Notes: generated by a model from the sequence alone, not told the origin. 64,000 nucleotides of DNA from Paramyrothecium sp. XJ0827 (GCA_020881915.1 JAJFPB010000004.1:1240001-1304000), one strand, 5' to 3'. Shown: positions 12,864 through 26,184, numbered from the stretch's first letter. Program-made: numbers and translations.

Positions 12864-15427
12864 GGCGGTGACATGCTCTCGACTTTGCGACAGCCGAAGA
12901 GGAATGAGTGAGCTGGGAGGAGTGGGCGTGAGAGCGCGAGCGAGGAGGAGGATGCTGAGGAGGATGCTGAGGAGGATGCACTAAAGAAACATCTCTCAAC
13001 GTGGGAGTGGGTGTCGTCTATGTATAATTCAGGTGAAGGCGGAGCCCAAACCAGACCAAGCCAGGCCAAGCCAAGCCAAGTGAAGTGAGGGAGCGAGCAA
13101 GTGAGGCTTTGCGTGTGGGGGATGTGGGAGCCGAAACCGATGACGAGCAGACGTCGAGAGGCGAGCGAGACTACAGTGCCGGTGAGGTCACGACAATGAG
13201 GCGCGGCAGAGTGAAGGCTGGCACGGGGAGAGAGGAAGAAGCAAGAGAGTCATGTTCTCAGCCTACCGGACCTCTTCCGCACGAGTCTACAATATAAGCA
13301 AGACTAGGTACGCCCCAGAAAGGGAAGACACAAAGTAGAAGGACAAAGGGAAGGGAAAGACCGGCGATTCCGGCTGCCGCAGAGGCCTTACGCCGTAGTC
13401 GTGGCCGTAGCCGAGTAATGCGGCCACTCACTGCACATCGTATTTGAGAAAAAAACCGGAGACTTTGCCCTGGTCAGGTATCGAGGGCGTCCACGTCCCC
13501 AAAACGTACAGCTTTAAACCAAATGGGTAACCCGGCACAAAGCGTCTACCACGGGCGGGCTTGGCACATCTGTTGCTGGCGCTGTATTAGGTGGAAGTCG
13601 GCGGGAAACAAAAATTCCCATCGTACCAACCCCCCCTGCGCCGGCCATGCCCAGGTCACGCCCAGGTCATGGGGTGGGAAGCCCCCGGGGAGGGCCCCAA
13701 GTCTGTGCCAAGACCCCTAAAGGTGGCCGCGGTGACGTTCCAGGCCTCAGGTGGAGGGGTCAGAGCTTTTTTTCGCATCCAGCCCAATACGCGGTTAATA
13801 AAATGTTCTTGGGGAGGGGAGGTGAGCCGAAGAAATACGGAGCCGGTTGTCAATGTCGAAACAGGTAAGACGAAAATCCAACCGAGTCAGGCGCTTGAGT
13901 TTCTTCCCTTTCCAGCGCAGTGCAATGCAACAGAATAAGGTACCTTACTTCTGTCTTCACGGCGCCTCAGCCAAGTATCTCTCTGCGGAGGCCCGGGCAA
14001 AGGTGTACTCGGACGCTCGGCATGGGGTGGAGACCACGTCGCATAGTCCACAAGGCCTCATAGGTGGTGAAGAACGACTTACTAGCAAGGTACCGTGGGT
14101 AAGGTCGTCTACGGATTAGGCACGGCGCCAAAGGGCGCTTCCAAGCCATATGCCAGAAAGCCGCCGATACCAATCATTCAAGGTCATGAGCTGCTGCTCA
14201 CAAGGTCAGGTGTCGTCACTCGAAACACAATCTCCCGCTTCCGCGCGGCATCTGTCTCAAGAAAAGATCAACCCTGACCTCCCACTCACCCAGCACATAT
14301 CCCAATTAGGCAGAATTGGGACAACCTGACAACCACCCCTGACCCATGAGACACCTGTCACTCCCGACCCACCGCAAGGGAACTAACGTTACCGTGCAAA
14401 TACACCATGTGTGTAACGGGTTTGGTTCTTGTACCCCTCTTGGCCGCCCCCAGGGCGCACAGCATTAGAACTCCGGAAGCTTGGTGCCCGTTTATCCTTG
14501 TCGGATCTTCCTGCCCACGCGACACCAGAACAATCTTACAGGGCTGATGCACCTCTGGAAGACGTGATGAACATGGTGCCGGCTCACCGTCTTGATTTGT
14601 TTTCCGCATGCCCCTGTCTTTGTCCATCAGGTACTATGCACATCAGTCAGACTCCCACGAGTTGTCCGTGTGTAAGTGGCTGCTTAGTACTGCCAACGTT
14701 TCGTCCAGCACACTCAAAGCGGAGATATTGCTATATTTACTGTCCGGTCACCTCATTCTTAACTATGCAAGAAGAAACAGGGTTTAAACGAATGACCAAG
14801 AGTTCAATTTCTTATCTGATTTCTCGAAGGAGTGGCTATAGTTGGCTTTTAGAATTCCCCAAACGCATCCACATGTCTCCAGCACTCTCCAGCACCACTG
14901 CCATGGCTGCTCACAAGCAACGAATTCACAATTCGCTACCGCAGTATGTCCCCTCCCAATTAGACTCGGCAACGCTCGTGTCACACCTGTATGCGTAGGA
15001 TAGCACAAGGATATTCATCAGGCTGGACCCGGCAGAGGCCACCTCTAAACAAGGGGTCTCTCACGCCGTCCACTGTTCAAGCTCTTCCTTGCTTCAGCAT
15101 CGTTGATTGTCAAAAAGGCGCCTCTGAGATGGCGGAGTTGCACTGGGGTGGTTGAGGCCACCCCGACGGCTGATATGGACATGTTGGTCTATGGCATGAA
15201 CACCAAGACACGGAGCTGGACCTATCGGCCAGGTATGCGGCAATGGACACTGAGCCCAAACCCGTTCCTTTGTTCCGCTAGAGTGAGCCAGAAGCTCGGA
15301 GTTGTCAATCCATCATCAATCCGGCTGAGTAACAACGTTGCTGGTGCGTTGAAGGGCACGTGGTCAGGCCTCGGCCCAGTCCGTTCAGATGGTAAAGATG
15401 CTACATCACCCTTGTTTCGTGATCCAT
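12864..15427. promoter_or_regulatory. Long intergenic region, mannosidase promoter and UPF1 3' flank
   Basis: A 2.56-kb gap with no gene I can support. Near the mannosidase start it holds a 12-bp tandem repeat (12945-12980) and a run of CCAAG/CCAGG pentamers (about 13056-13080). The palindrome AGGTACCT is at 13938-13945, and a near copy (AAGGTACCG) lies at about 14088. Several open frames of up to 190 codons on the plus strand have no recognisable domain and are not called. Confidence 0.45.
12945..12980. repeat. 12-bp tandem repeat, three units
   Basis: Three copies of GAGGAGGATGCT, the last ending in A instead of T. It lies about 80-120 bp upstream of the mannosidase ATG, on the template side, so probably in the 5' UTR or core promoter. 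Its length could vary between strains. Confidence 0.85.
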
Positions 15428-18400
15428 TCAGTCGTAGCCGCCTCCAATTTGGCTGTGAAATGCCGTGCTGACACTCTTCTCGTCATCGTCGTAACGCCTT
15501 CCGTATCCATGACCAGGCACCATCCGGCCACTGCTTTCGACATATTGCTTGAGTCGGTCACTTTGGCTGTAAGAGACTGGCCGCATGCCCGTGACTGCAT
15601 CGTGGAGACCTGCGCCGAGACTAACGCCGCCTTGTCCAATCCCCTTGCTGCCAATGACACTGGTGGTATCCGTCAATTCCGAGTTGGCGACACTCTCCCC
15701 CGCGACACTCTCTGGAGCTCGACCCCTGCCCTTGTGTCCACGCCCGGGCGCCGAGACGCCGGGGAGACCAGGCCACTGTTCGGGCGCGAAGCTCGAGAAC
15801 ATCGGCGGGAATGCACTGTTGAGTGCCGCACCACCGAAGGCAGAGCCATGCACGGAGGAAACGTCATCTGGCATGTAGGAAAGCATGGAGCCCGCGTCGA
15901 AATCACGAGGTGGAGGTGCTCCATTGTGGCGACCGTTCTGATAGCCTTGTGCGCCGTATTGAGCTTGCTGGTTGTTCTTTTGGCGATAGCTGACCTTGGG
16001 GCGGCTGAACTGGAGGAGACAGGCCTGCAGATTGGTCAAGGGGCCCTCCACGAAACACTTTCGGTCCTTGAAGTGAACGAGAAGATTGTGCCAGAGCTCG
16101 TGCTTCGAAAGAACCTTGGGGTTGCCGAGAATAACCAGTCCATATTTGGCTCGTGTCAAGGCCACGTTGAGACGACGAGGGTCTGACAGGAAACCGATGC
16201 CTTGGTTGTCGTTGGAACGAACGCAAGATAAGACGATGAAATCCTTTTCTCGGCCCTGGAAGGCATCCACAGACGCTACCTCGACGTCCTTGTAAAATTC
16301 CTTCTTGTACGTGCCAGCGTTCTGCATCGTTGTCACGATGTAGCTGCGTTGTCCTTCGTATGGGGTGATGACGCCAATCTCTTCGGGCTTGACACCCGCT
16401 TTGAAGAACCTAGTGACCGCCTTTTCGACATTGGAGGCTTCGGTTCGGTTGAGGTACGACGTGCCGGAAGCAGAGATTTCTTCGTGTCCAAGGTTGGACC
16501 AGAACATCATCGGCGCCTCAGGGTTAGGCCAAGGGAAATCAACGTCTTTCCGAACACGCTGGTCATGGGTGATACCATTCTGCAGTTTGCCGTCGTAGAA
16601 CATGTTCGAGGGGAACTCCGAAAGGCACGGGTGCATTCGATACTGGGTGCTGAGCGGGATCGGTTGCAGATGAAGGTTGACCAAACGCTCGAAAAGGGAC
16701 TGATTCAGACCAGCCTTTGCCGCTTTTTTGTTCATGATGACAGGGCCAAGTTGCTTGTGGTCTCCGACGAGTACCACCTGTTTGCAGCCCAGTACCAGAG
16801 GAATCATGCATTCCGGTTCCGCAGACTGCGTCGATTCGTCGATAAGTACGTTGCGGAACTTCATCTTTTGCAGACGAGGATCACCCGCACCCACGCACGT
16901 ACAGCACACAACATCGGCGTTGTTGAGGATGTCCTTCTCAGCAGCTTTGGTCAACTGCTTGAACTTCTTCTCATCCTGGCTGGACAGTTCGCCGAGCTCG
17001 TTCTTCAGCTGCGATAGCTTCACGAGTTCGCTGTTGTGCTCCGACATTCGCACTTGTTCGTGCAAAGCCAGGAAACTAACCGAAGACTCTACATCCTCTC
17101 GCGACTTGGCAGTCAGGCGAACAACCTTGAGGTTGGTACGGTGAATGCGCTCACAGAGCTGGTCCACAGCAACGTTGGAAGGAGCGCACACGAGAACCTG
17201 GCTACCGCTCATCTTGGCTAAATGGTAGATAATGGTGGCAGATGTAACAGTCTTGCCGGTGCCAGGAGGCCCTTGGATAAGACTCAGAGGCTTCCTCAAA
17301 ACCTCCTTGACAGCATCTTGCTGACTGCTGTTGAGTTCCGGAAGCCCAGGAGCACCCCACTTCTTAGGAAGGCTTGTCTTCATAGGCTGCAGCTGCACCT
17401 CATGGCCAAGTAACGTATGGAAGATGTATCCGGAAACACTCATGTCGTCGACTGCAAAGGTCTTCATTGCCAGTTGCATGCGATCATAGGAAGTGGCCTT
17501 CCAGACGTAATCCGCGGAGAAGTTGTGCGACAGTTCGGTCGGGACAGATTTGTCATTTCCGGTCTTTCGGAGTTCGAGAACAACCTCATCTGACTGGTTG
17601 TTGGGGATCTTGATCACGTAACCGACACCTTCCCAAGGTTGGCGCAGCTCGCCGTTGTATCGCAAGCGCATCTCGTCACCAACTGCAAGCTTGACATCGC
17701 CAGACTCAATCTTGTGGAGACCAAAACTGACAGTATGCTTGTTGTTCAGACCAATATCCCAACGCACAGTAAGGCCATCCTCGGACTGTGCTTCCTTGAG
17801 TTTCTTGTCGTAATCGGACTCCATCTTCACCAAAGGCCCAAAGATATTCTGGTAGTGGTAAGGGTCATCATACTTGAGAAGAACAGGCTGGGGTTCATCG
17901 TCCATGTTGGCGGCCTTCTCCAGATCGACAACGGTTGCGTTAGGCTCAACCTTCCACATCTCCTCCAGCTTAGCCATCATGTTGGGAGTCAGGTGACGAG
18001 CTCGAAGCTGCTCCGACTCGGAAGGCGGGCTCACGAGCCAAGACAAGAAGGCTCTTTCCGCAATCAAAGGCTCCCATCGTGATGTGTCCCAGTTCATATC
18101 CTTGCTTGACGTGTTGGCGGCGCAGGGTTGACGGCATAGTAGAACGACGACCGTGTCGGATTTCGCGGGAATGAAGCCCAGGAGGAATGCATTTTTCGTA
18201 CCACAGTTGTAACACTCCAGAACGGTGTCTCCTAAACTGGACTCGGGGTGCAACTGGACCTCTTTATGACGAGCCCTGACCAAGTGGTTCACAATGTGTG
18301 AAGAGGTTCCATTGCCGCGAGCGCTGCAGAACCATTTGTTACAAGTGAGACACTTGACAACACAGCTCGGTGAATGGATTCCGCAGTAGCTGTCCGGACA

Positions 18401-18738
18401 CGTCAGCATATGGAATTTCATTGCCGTCAACGCTGACAAAACACTTACGCGCAAGCGTGCGGCGGGAGCGCTTTCTCCTCCTCCGGGCCCTTGAGCTTCA
18501 AGCCTGTGAGACCATCCACAGGGACACTGTTGAGGCTATCGTTGTCATCTTCCTCCCCAAAAGCATCGGTCTGATTGTCGTCGTCGTCGGCACGGCGGCG
18601 ACCGCCTGGGGCTTCGTATTTGCCGTAAAGCAAGCTCTCATCGGGGTCGAGTGCTGATAGATCGTCTGCGCCGGCATTTATGGCAGCCGCGGAGTCGGAA
18701 ATGAGGTGGTTGCCGACATGAGTGAAGGCGCCCTCCAT
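15428..18738 (-). CDS. UPF1: ATP-dependent RNA helicase of nonsense-mediated decay (Upf1/Nam7)
   Basis: Superfamily 1 RNA helicase that drives nonsense-mediated mRNA decay in the cytoplasm. Exon 1 is 18449-18738, the intron is 59 nt, and exon 2 is 15428-18389, giving 1083 residues. The N-terminal Cys/His-rich domain, which binds Upf2, begins at [17 protein letters not shown] across the splice junction and continues through CLTCNKWFC and [12 protein letters not shown]. Helicase motifs appear in order: [15 protein letters not shown] (Walker A), [12 protein letters not shown] (motif II), [10 protein letters not shown] (III), LSTQYRMHP (IV), [15 protein letters not shown] (V) and [11 protein letters not shown] (VI). 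The C-terminal 190 residues are low complexity, rich in Gly, Ser, Gln and Arg, as in filamentous-fungal orthologues. The gene is divergent from IMP4 across 649 bp. Length and every core motif match the family. Confidence 0.97.
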
Positions 18739-19387
18739 GGTGTTTTAATCGGGAAGTACGCAGAAGCCGTACCCTGAGGACAAAGGTCAGACTCTTCGAT
18801 AAACAGGTGGAGCATAAGCGTGGAGGGGTAGAAGGATCGGAAGGAGGACAAAGCAACGAGCTGCCAGAGCTGCCAACCGTGAGCACAAAACCGCGGGCAC
18901 TGACCTCCTGACTCTGGTTTGTTTTTAGAGGTAAAGCGTGGCAATGCGTTGAAATAAATGGATTGCGACTAAGAAAGATTATTCGAGAATTCCAGTTTGC
19001 CGCTAAGCCTCACATCATCGCGGCGAATGACAACGGGAAAGGAAGAAAGTCGACTGTAGGAAAACACGTCGAGCTCGAATAAAAAGACCTGCAGGGCCTG
19101 AGCTGAGTCCAAACGCAGCAAAAGTTGATAACTTTACCACGTAAACTCTCCAGTGATTCAGATTTATGACCGACAAAGCCAAGCCTCGACTCTCTGCTGG
19201 CGGTTTGGTGGGATAATTTGCGCCACGTGATAAGCAGATTCGCTATCGATAAAGGTTTGCCGATAAGGCGGCCAACTTTTTCTTTTGCGCTGGCGCAGGC
19301 AAAGATAGCAGATCCTCAACTCAAATGCCCAGCCTGCGAGCGAATCCAGAGTAAATTCCACGGTCAACACCTAGATCAAGGCGCATC
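18739..19387. promoter_or_regulatory. Divergent promoter region, UPF1 / IMP4
   Basis: A 649-bp gap between two divergent RNA-biology genes; it must carry both promoters. I see no additional coding region or clear motif. Confidence 0.5.
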
Positions 19388-20397
19388 ATGATTGTAAGTT
19401 TCCACTCACCTGTTTCTGTTGAAAGCGGTGTACTGATTTGTTCTCTCTATCCAGCGCAAAAACGCACGCCAACGAAGGGACTACCTACATAAACGTGCTT
19501 TACTGTTACGCGATGCCGAGACGAGCGAAAAGCGAGCGAAATTGAGAGCCTCTCTGGCCTCGGGCAAACCATTAGACCCAACAATCGCCAATGATAAGTC
19601 CCTGAGGAAGGACTACCAGTATGACGAATCCCGACCGGACCTCAGCACGAACGAGCAGCTGGATCTAGATGACGAGTATTCGCAACTCTCTGGAATTGTT
19701 GAGCCTCGAGTTTTAGGTATGACACCTTCCCCCAAAGCTACCTTATGTTGGCTAATGAGGAATTGCAGTGACCACATCGCGAGATCCATCGGCGAGACTT
19801 TCTGCCTTCTCTAAGGAGATCCGACTTCTTCTCCCAACAAGTGTTCGCCTTAACCGTGGAAATCTTATCCTCCCAGATCTCGTCAAATCGGCACAGTCCG
19901 CCGGCCTATCAGATGTACTGATTTTGCACGAGCATCGAGGTCAGCCAACAGCTATAACGACTAGCCATTTCCCTCACGGCCCTACGGTCTCGTTCTCGTT
20001 ACACAACGTTGTTCTGCGCCACGATATCCCTGGAAGCATCAGGGGGTCGGTTTCTGAAGGGTTTCCGCACCTAATATTCGAGGGTTTCACAACACCACTT
20101 GGACAGCGCGTAGTGAAGGTCTTGAAGCACCTTTTCCCGCCCAGGGAGGCAATCACAAGTAAACACAAAATTGGCAACAGAGTGGTTTGCTTTGTCAACA
20201 ACGATGATTCTATCGAAGTGCGCCACCATGTGTTCGTCCGGACAGGCCATGACAGTGTTGAGCTTGCGGAAGTGGGCCCTCGCATGACAATGAGGATGTT
20301 CGAGATCCGGGGCGGCACCCTCGAGAATAAGGATGGAGACGTTGAGTGGCATCTGACTCAGTATACACGGACGGCAAAGAAGAAGAACTACCTTTGA
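19388..20397 (+). CDS. IMP4: U3 snoRNP protein Imp4 (Brix domain)
   Basis: Nucleolar component of the U3 small nucleolar ribonucleoprotein needed for early 18S rRNA processing. Exons 19388-19393, 19455-19716 and 19769-20397 give 298 residues, close to the yeast length. The first coding exon holds just ATG plus one codon. The second then gives [18 protein letters not shown], which aligns with the basic start of yeast Imp4, and this is why I accept the 6-nt coding exon. The Brix domain follows: residues about 90-290 with [17 protein letters not shown] sequence, [51 protein letters not shown] and [18 protein letters not shown]. The C-terminus ends in a basic TAKKKNYL. The gene is divergent from UPF1. 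Confidence 0.96.
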
Positions 20398-22145
20398 GAG
20401 GGCTAAGTGACGAGTTCCCGTCTGGGCTGAGACTCACGCCATAGACTTTGGGAATTTGCATCTCTCAGGCATGATCCCGGCAACATGGGTTCGATTGCGG
20501 TCGACAGAAGGACTGTCCGTCTGATACCTGTTTGAAGGAACCACCACATTGCCTCAAAGCTTTGGTTGATATGCTTCAGATCAAAGGCCGATCGAAAGCA
20601 AATGTTCAATCTAGTTTGAGCCATGGTTGTTATTGCTCGGCTCGGCGCTGGTACCAACAGCTGGAGGAATCACGAATGCTGATCTGCAAAACGAACATGT
20701 TCATGAAATTCAGCTTGCGTTGGAGGAAACATTCTCAGCGAATCAAGACTTCACCTTGTGATGAATATCAAATCGCCAGGACTGTTCACTCGTGGACGTG
20801 AGGGCGGCTAGGCAGCAATTTTGTAAGACGACCATGTCCGCATGGTGGTAGCAATGAGCTCGGCAGACCCGGAAAAGTAAGCAGATGATGGGACAGGCAG
20901 ACAAATAGCAGAGCGATCTAAAAGCTCAACAAAGATACCTCGTTTAATGATTCAATTGACTGATACGTTCAATCAACCTGAAGGGTGGCTCAAAAAGTGG
21001 GATTTTCGAAATGTTCTAGTCAATTGCACAGCCTCGGAACGATGTACCGCCAGGCCAAAATTAGATGCGCTACGTTTGTTAGTTTGGATGGAACGGCAGC
21101 CCACAAATCAGAGGTTGGCAGCCACTTCATGACAAGCGGAATGTGACTTTCAATGGTAGAGTAGGTTCGCCATGATAGGTCGCGAGGAATCGCATGTTCG
21201 TCATTCTCTTCCAGGCTACAAAATCGTGCCGTATTCGGATTCTTCACGCCTCTCTCAACCATTGTACTGTAAGTCATGTGATGCACCGTAGATGATCTGG
21301 TCGTCCCAGCTCCTCTTCAATTTGTCCAGTTAAGGGAGTTTCCAAACAATCAAGCACATAGCTTGTACTATAGTAATGCCTTTGGTGCTTGGCACCGTAG
21401 CTCCAGTTCGGCGGCTCGGAACAGTTCGTCACCCAACGGGGCTGAGACACCGCCGAACGACGTTGGACACCCCCCCTGTCGGCGCATTCGCAACCTCGCA
21501 CCTCGCTCTTCGCCAATAAGCCCCAGTCGTGCGGCTTTGCGATTGGTACATGGCCTAGGCCATAGATCTGCAGCATGTCGCCGCCCACGAGGTGTCTGTG
21601 TCGCACGGGCGGTGACAGTAGCTCCGCATGGAAATGGTTCCGCGCGTATAAGGCAGCTTAGACCCCATCGCCAGAATTGTGTCGCAGAGAAAGTTACTCT
21701 TCCGAACTTCCATGTTCTCATTTCCAATTTATTGTGAAACAAAATCATTCGTTGCACTCGTTCTGACGTTAGCGCCGTGTTACGATCCGCATCGCATACC
21801 CCTGTACTTGGACTTTGGCCGTTGTCGTGGGTACCGGATCAGGTACTCCCCTAGCACCCCAAGGTAGCACCCAGCCCCAGCCACACACAGCCGACAGTGA
21901 CGCTGCTGTCGTAATAACGGCAACTGGACCATCTGAATCCACTCCGTCTCCAAGCCCCAGGTTCCCTGCTTACCTTGAGGTACCTTACATTACCTTAACT
22001 TGCCTGACCATACAAGAACTTGGTCCCTCCGAAATCTGGTGCGCAACTTTACTCCACCAAAACTTCCCCGTCCTTCACCTCCCGTCAACCTCCCGTCAAC
22101 CTCCCGTCACATTTGCTATAGCCGCCCGGGAAAATCGCCTCAGCA
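20398..22145. other. Intergenic, IMP4 3' flank and SSO1 promoter
   Basis: A 1.75-kb gap between two plus-strand genes. Towards the SSO1 start it contains TACCTT/AAGGTA-rich sequence, including AGGTACCT at 21978-21985, and an 11-bp tandem repeat at 22077-22109. A few minus-strand frames of about 110-130 codons near 21.3-21.8 kb show no recognisable protein character. Confidence 0.45.
22077..22109. repeat. 11-bp tandem repeat, three units
   Basis: Three perfect copies of ACCTCCCGTCA in direct tandem, ending 36 bp before the SSO1 ATG, so almost certainly in the 5' UTR. Confidence 0.9.
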
Positions 22146-23310
22146 ATGTCGTACGGACAAAACTACCAGAACCCTTACCAACAGGGTCCCGCCCAAGAGT
22201 CCGGGCACGGCTACGGCCAGGTGAGTTTCAGAGAGCCCCACGGATGCGCCGGCGCGATCCCATCTTTTTCCCAGAGCTTGGCTGAATGTCGTCATTTGCG
22301 CAGGCAAACCCTTATGCCCAGGACAATCAGTATGAGCTGCAAGACTACAACAATGCTCCCGTCCAGCAACCCTCGACGCTGTCCCAGAACGAGTTCCTCA
22401 ATCGCGTGCAGCACCTGCGCGACGACATCCGGGGCCTAACCAATGACGTCGACTACATCGGCCAGCTTCACCAGCGAACGCTCAGCAGCACCGATGGTCA
22501 GGCGACCCAGGAGTTGGAGCACTACGTTTCGCAGACTCAAATTCGCAACACCGCGATCAAGGATGGTGTCAAGGGCCTGGAGCGCGACTTGGCCAAGACG
22601 CCCGACAGCGACCCGTCCCGCAAGACCAAAAGCACCCAGCTGGCGTCATTAAAAACCTTCTTCAAGTCGGAACTCGACAAGTATCAGAGCATTGAGCGCG
22701 ACTACAGGCAGCGCTACCGAGAGCAGATTGCTCGACAGTATCGCATCGTCAATCCGGAGGCATCCGAGGAAGAGGTGCAGCAAGCTGCTGAGGCTGATTG
22801 GGGCAATGAGGGTGTTTTCCAGACTGCTGTAAGTTTTCCACCACTGCTACACCCAATTGCGATGCATCCGTTGCAACTTTTCTTTCAATCGTCCACCATT
22901 CACATAACGGAGAAACACAACGTTCAAAATATGAAGACATGTGCTGATGGGTGTAGCTCCGAACAAACCGAACTGGACACGCGAACTCCGTTCTTGGCAA
23001 TGTCCGTGCTCGTCACAACGAGCTGCAGCAGATTGAACAGACTCTTTCCGAGCTTGCCATTCTGTACCAGGAACTCGCTACTATTGTCGAGCAGCAAGAC
23101 CCCGTCATTGCTGCTGCCGAAGAGAACGCCACGCAGACCGTGGAGAACCTCGACAAGGGCAACCAGGAGGTCAAGACGGCCACTGACCATGCCCGCCGCC
23201 GCCGCAAGCTCAAGTGGTGGTGCGCTCTCGTTGTTGTCCTCATCATCATTGCCATTGGCCTTGGTGTCGGTCTGGGTATCAAACTGACCCAAAACGCAAC
23301 CGGCAACTGA
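22146..23310 (+). CDS. SSO1: Plasma-membrane syntaxin (t-SNARE, Sso1/2-like)
   Basis: Qa-SNARE that drives fusion of secretory vesicles with the plasma membrane. Exons 22146-22220, 22304-22828 and 22957-23310 give 317 residues. The first 45 residues are rich in Gln, Asn, Tyr and Gly. The syntaxin Habc region follows (about 50-190), beginning LSQNEFLNRVQHLRDDIRGL. The SNARE motif is at about 215-280 and includes LAILYQELATIVEQQDPVI, where the first Gln of EQQ corresponds to the central layer. A single C-terminal membrane span (CALVVVLIIIAIGLGVGLGI, about 289-308) anchors it with a short lumenal tail. The third exon is needed for the SNARE motif; reading through the second intron gives a frame that is open but unrelated. 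Neurospora would call this syn-type; I name it by the yeast orthologue. Confidence 0.95.
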
Positions 23311-24143
23311 TGAGGCATAACCCGAGTAATCTATGTACACGCAACACGGGGCGAGCAATTACTTCTCGATCCGTAACACTGTGACTATATGACGGCAGTT
23401 ACGTTTGCGAACTGTATGATAGACGAACATACGTTTTTGCAGTCTTTGTTTTACCTTTTCTGCGCTTACCGAACCTATGCGCAACCTTCTAATACCGGCT
23501 TTTTGAAGCGTTAATTCAGCAGGGGAACGTGGATTGGTGGGAAAATGGTGGCCACCGACAAGTGGATAAGAAAATCTGAAGTCGTTGCCCGCTGCGGAAG
23601 GACTTTGATCTCATTTTTTGCATGAGGGACGCTGCATATTCTAGGGCCTGCATGTCCCATTGACTCGCAGCACTTGGATAGGAACCGTCGAGGTTTTAAA
23701 TCAATAGCTGCCTTAATGTTGATACGATGACGAGAGACCACTATCTGTTGCCTAACCTGTGATAATTCCTGTTGCCGTTTCGTCTAATTTCGGCGCGTCT
23801 GAACCCGACTGCAACCTCCATCTGTTTCTCATCTACTCTTCACCAAGCCTCATAGGCGTCGGGATTCTGCATCAGAGGATGTGGGTTGGTCCTATTACCT
23901 AGATATCGATATATATACATTTACAAGAGCGTTCCATTTTTGCATTAAAACAGCCCAGACTCCGATTCCAGAGCCTCGCCCCTTTTACAAATGAAAAAAG
24001 AGCCCGCCCGACTTGGGGGTTATGCCATGGTTGTTTACCAGCTTCTTCCGAACTCTTTCCCTACCCTGCGTTTTCATACAACTTACACGTCCCTCTTTTT
24101 CAGGGAGGGACTCCAAAATGAAGCTCGCTCATACAACGTACAT
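23311..24143. other. Convergent 3' flanks, SSO1 / TOM70
   Basis: An 833-bp gap between two converging genes. It should contain both 3' UTRs and polyadenylation signals. I see no gene. Confidence 0.45.
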
Positions 24144-26184
24144 TTATTGGGGGCCCATGCGGAGTCCCGCGGGGCCGCCGGCGCCGCCAGCCAGCTTGGC
24201 CGCCAGCTTGGGGTACTTCTCGGTGACGAGAACCTGGGTCCTCGTAGCCTCAGCGTAGGAGAGAGCGTTGACGATCTCGCCTTCGGTCCTGGCGAGCTCG
24301 GCTGCGCGCTCGAAGTACTTCAGGGCAGCGGGGACGTTGTTCTGCTGCAGAAGCAATTGAGCCATGGTGGCAACGGCGATGTCGCACTCGGGGTCGACTG
24401 TGGAAATAATTAGTCGAGTTGATATAGAAGGACACAAAGATTGTTACTCACTGATCAGAGCCTTCTGGCATAGCTTCTCGGCTTCCTTGAAATCCTGCTT
24501 CCACTGGAAGAGGGCCAGAGCCTTGTTAATCAAAGGCAGAACATTCATAGACATGGGCTTAGACTGCTTCTCCATCTCCATGGCGGTGTCGAACTTCTCC
24601 ACAGCCTCGGAGAAGTTGCCCTGGTCAAGCAGAAGCTCTCCGTAGTAGTTGTAGACATCAGGAACCTTGGGGAAGTTCTTGATGCAGCGCCTGAAGGTTG
24701 CCATGGAGGAAGCGATGGATCCCATCTTGTACTGCGTCACACCCAGCTGGATGTGTGAGAAGATAAAGTCCTTGTCGAGGTCAATGGACTTCTGGTAGTC
24801 CTTCTGGGCGTCTGACAGGTCGCCCTTGATGAAGTGGGCTTGGGCGCGGTGATAGTAGACATCGGGGTCGTTGTTATCCTGCTCTAGGGCCTTCTCGAAT
24901 TCAGCCTCAGCCTTGTCCGGCTCGCCGAGCTCAAGGCTGATGCTAGCGCGCTTGATGTAGCTCTGGGTCATCTTGGGGTCAAGTTCAATGCTCTTGTCGA
25001 AGTCCTGGGTGGCCTCGGCGTGGTTTCCGAGCAGCGTGCGGATAGTTCCCCTCATGTTGTAAGCAAGGGCCTCGTGTTCGCCAAGCTCTCCAAGCTCCAA
25101 TGCCTTCTCGAATGCTTGACGAGCCTCCTCGTAGCCCTCGCCCGTCTTCTTCTCCAGGCCTTGGAAGCCGAGCTGCAGCTGTCCCTTACCGGTGTCGGGC
25201 TTCAGCTCAACGGAATCCTCGAGACCAGCAGGGCGGGGCTTGGTTCGGAAGCTTTGGAGGTAGTTGCTGACGAAGATGGGGCTGGGCAGCCGAGGAGCTC
25301 GAGAAGCCATCATCTCCTTGGCCTTCTGCTCGGCAAAGGCCTTGAGCAACCTTTCCACGGCCTGGGCAGTGGACTCGCTCTTGAAGTTATCGATGATGCA
25401 GGACGCGGTGAAATCGAGGAGAGCCTCCGAGTATTTCTTCTGGTGCTCGTAGGCGGTCGCACGACGGTTGATGGCCTTAATGTAGTCGGGGTCCATGTTG
25501 ATAGCAGCGGTGGTGTCCTCGATGACCTTGTCCCATTCGCTCATGGCGCTGTGGCACGCTGCCCTGTTTGAGTAAAAGACAGGGTCAGGCTTGCAGATGA
25601 TGGCCTTGCTGTACAGCTCGATGGCTTTGTTGTAAGCCTTGTCACCGTACGCCTTGTTACCAGCCTGCTTGAGCTTCGCGGCGTACTCCTCGCGCTGCTC
25701 GGGAGTCAAGCTGAGGACTGACTCCTCGTCGACATCGGGCAGCTCAGACTCGCTCTGGACGGAGGCTTCTTGAGGCTTGGTGGTAGGGGGCGCCGGCTGT
25801 GTCTCGGCTGCTTTACGCTCGGCTTCCTTCCGCTTCCGTCTCTCCTTCTTGCTGAGCTTTGGGGATGAATCGGCGGCGGGCTTCTACAGGACGGATGGAA
25901 CAGATTAGCCGGGGATTCGTTGTCACAAGCCAGCTTGGCAAACGGTCGCAAACGCCGGGTCGCACAAGATTGAGTTCAGAGTTGGAAGACAGGACACATA
26001 CCGAATCGGAAAGATAGTATACAACTCCAGCACCAGTCACGACGACAGCAACACCGGCGATGGTATAGACGACGGCCTTGTTCTCCGAGACCCAGTTGGA
26101 CAAGCGATCCCAAAGACCCGAGGAAGCTGGGACTGGAATGGCAGCGGGCCTGCCAGGAGGCATTGATGGAAGGGGATTGGACAT
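24144..26184 (-). CDS. TOM70: Mitochondrial import receptor Tom70
   Basis: Outer-membrane receptor of the TOM complex that accepts carrier preproteins with Hsp70 and Hsp90. Exons 26002-26184, 24452-25883 and 24144-24397, with introns of 118 and 54 nt, give 622 residues, close to fungal Tom70. An N-terminal signal anchor spans about residues 37-57 ([21 protein letters not shown]). It is followed by a Lys/Arg-rich linker ([16 protein letters not shown]) and then TPR motifs from about residue 105 ([20 protein letters not shown]). The first TPRs form the chaperone clamp, and later ones ([40 protein letters not shown]) build the preprotein groove. Both the anchor exon and the last exon are essential for a full-length protein. 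Confidence 0.96.

Noticed and set aside
14429..14998. 189-codon plus-strand frame between the mannosidase and UPF1 genes
   Set aside because: No recognisable domain, odd Cys/Ser/Pro composition and no splice-joined partner frame.
15389..16186. 265-codon open frame on the plus strand opposite UPF1
   Set aside because: It shadows the conserved helicase exon and has no recognisable protein content.
20461..20515. GGTTCGATTGCGG, resembling a tRNA B box
   Set aside because: No matching A box, acceptor stem or cloverleaf could be drawn around it.
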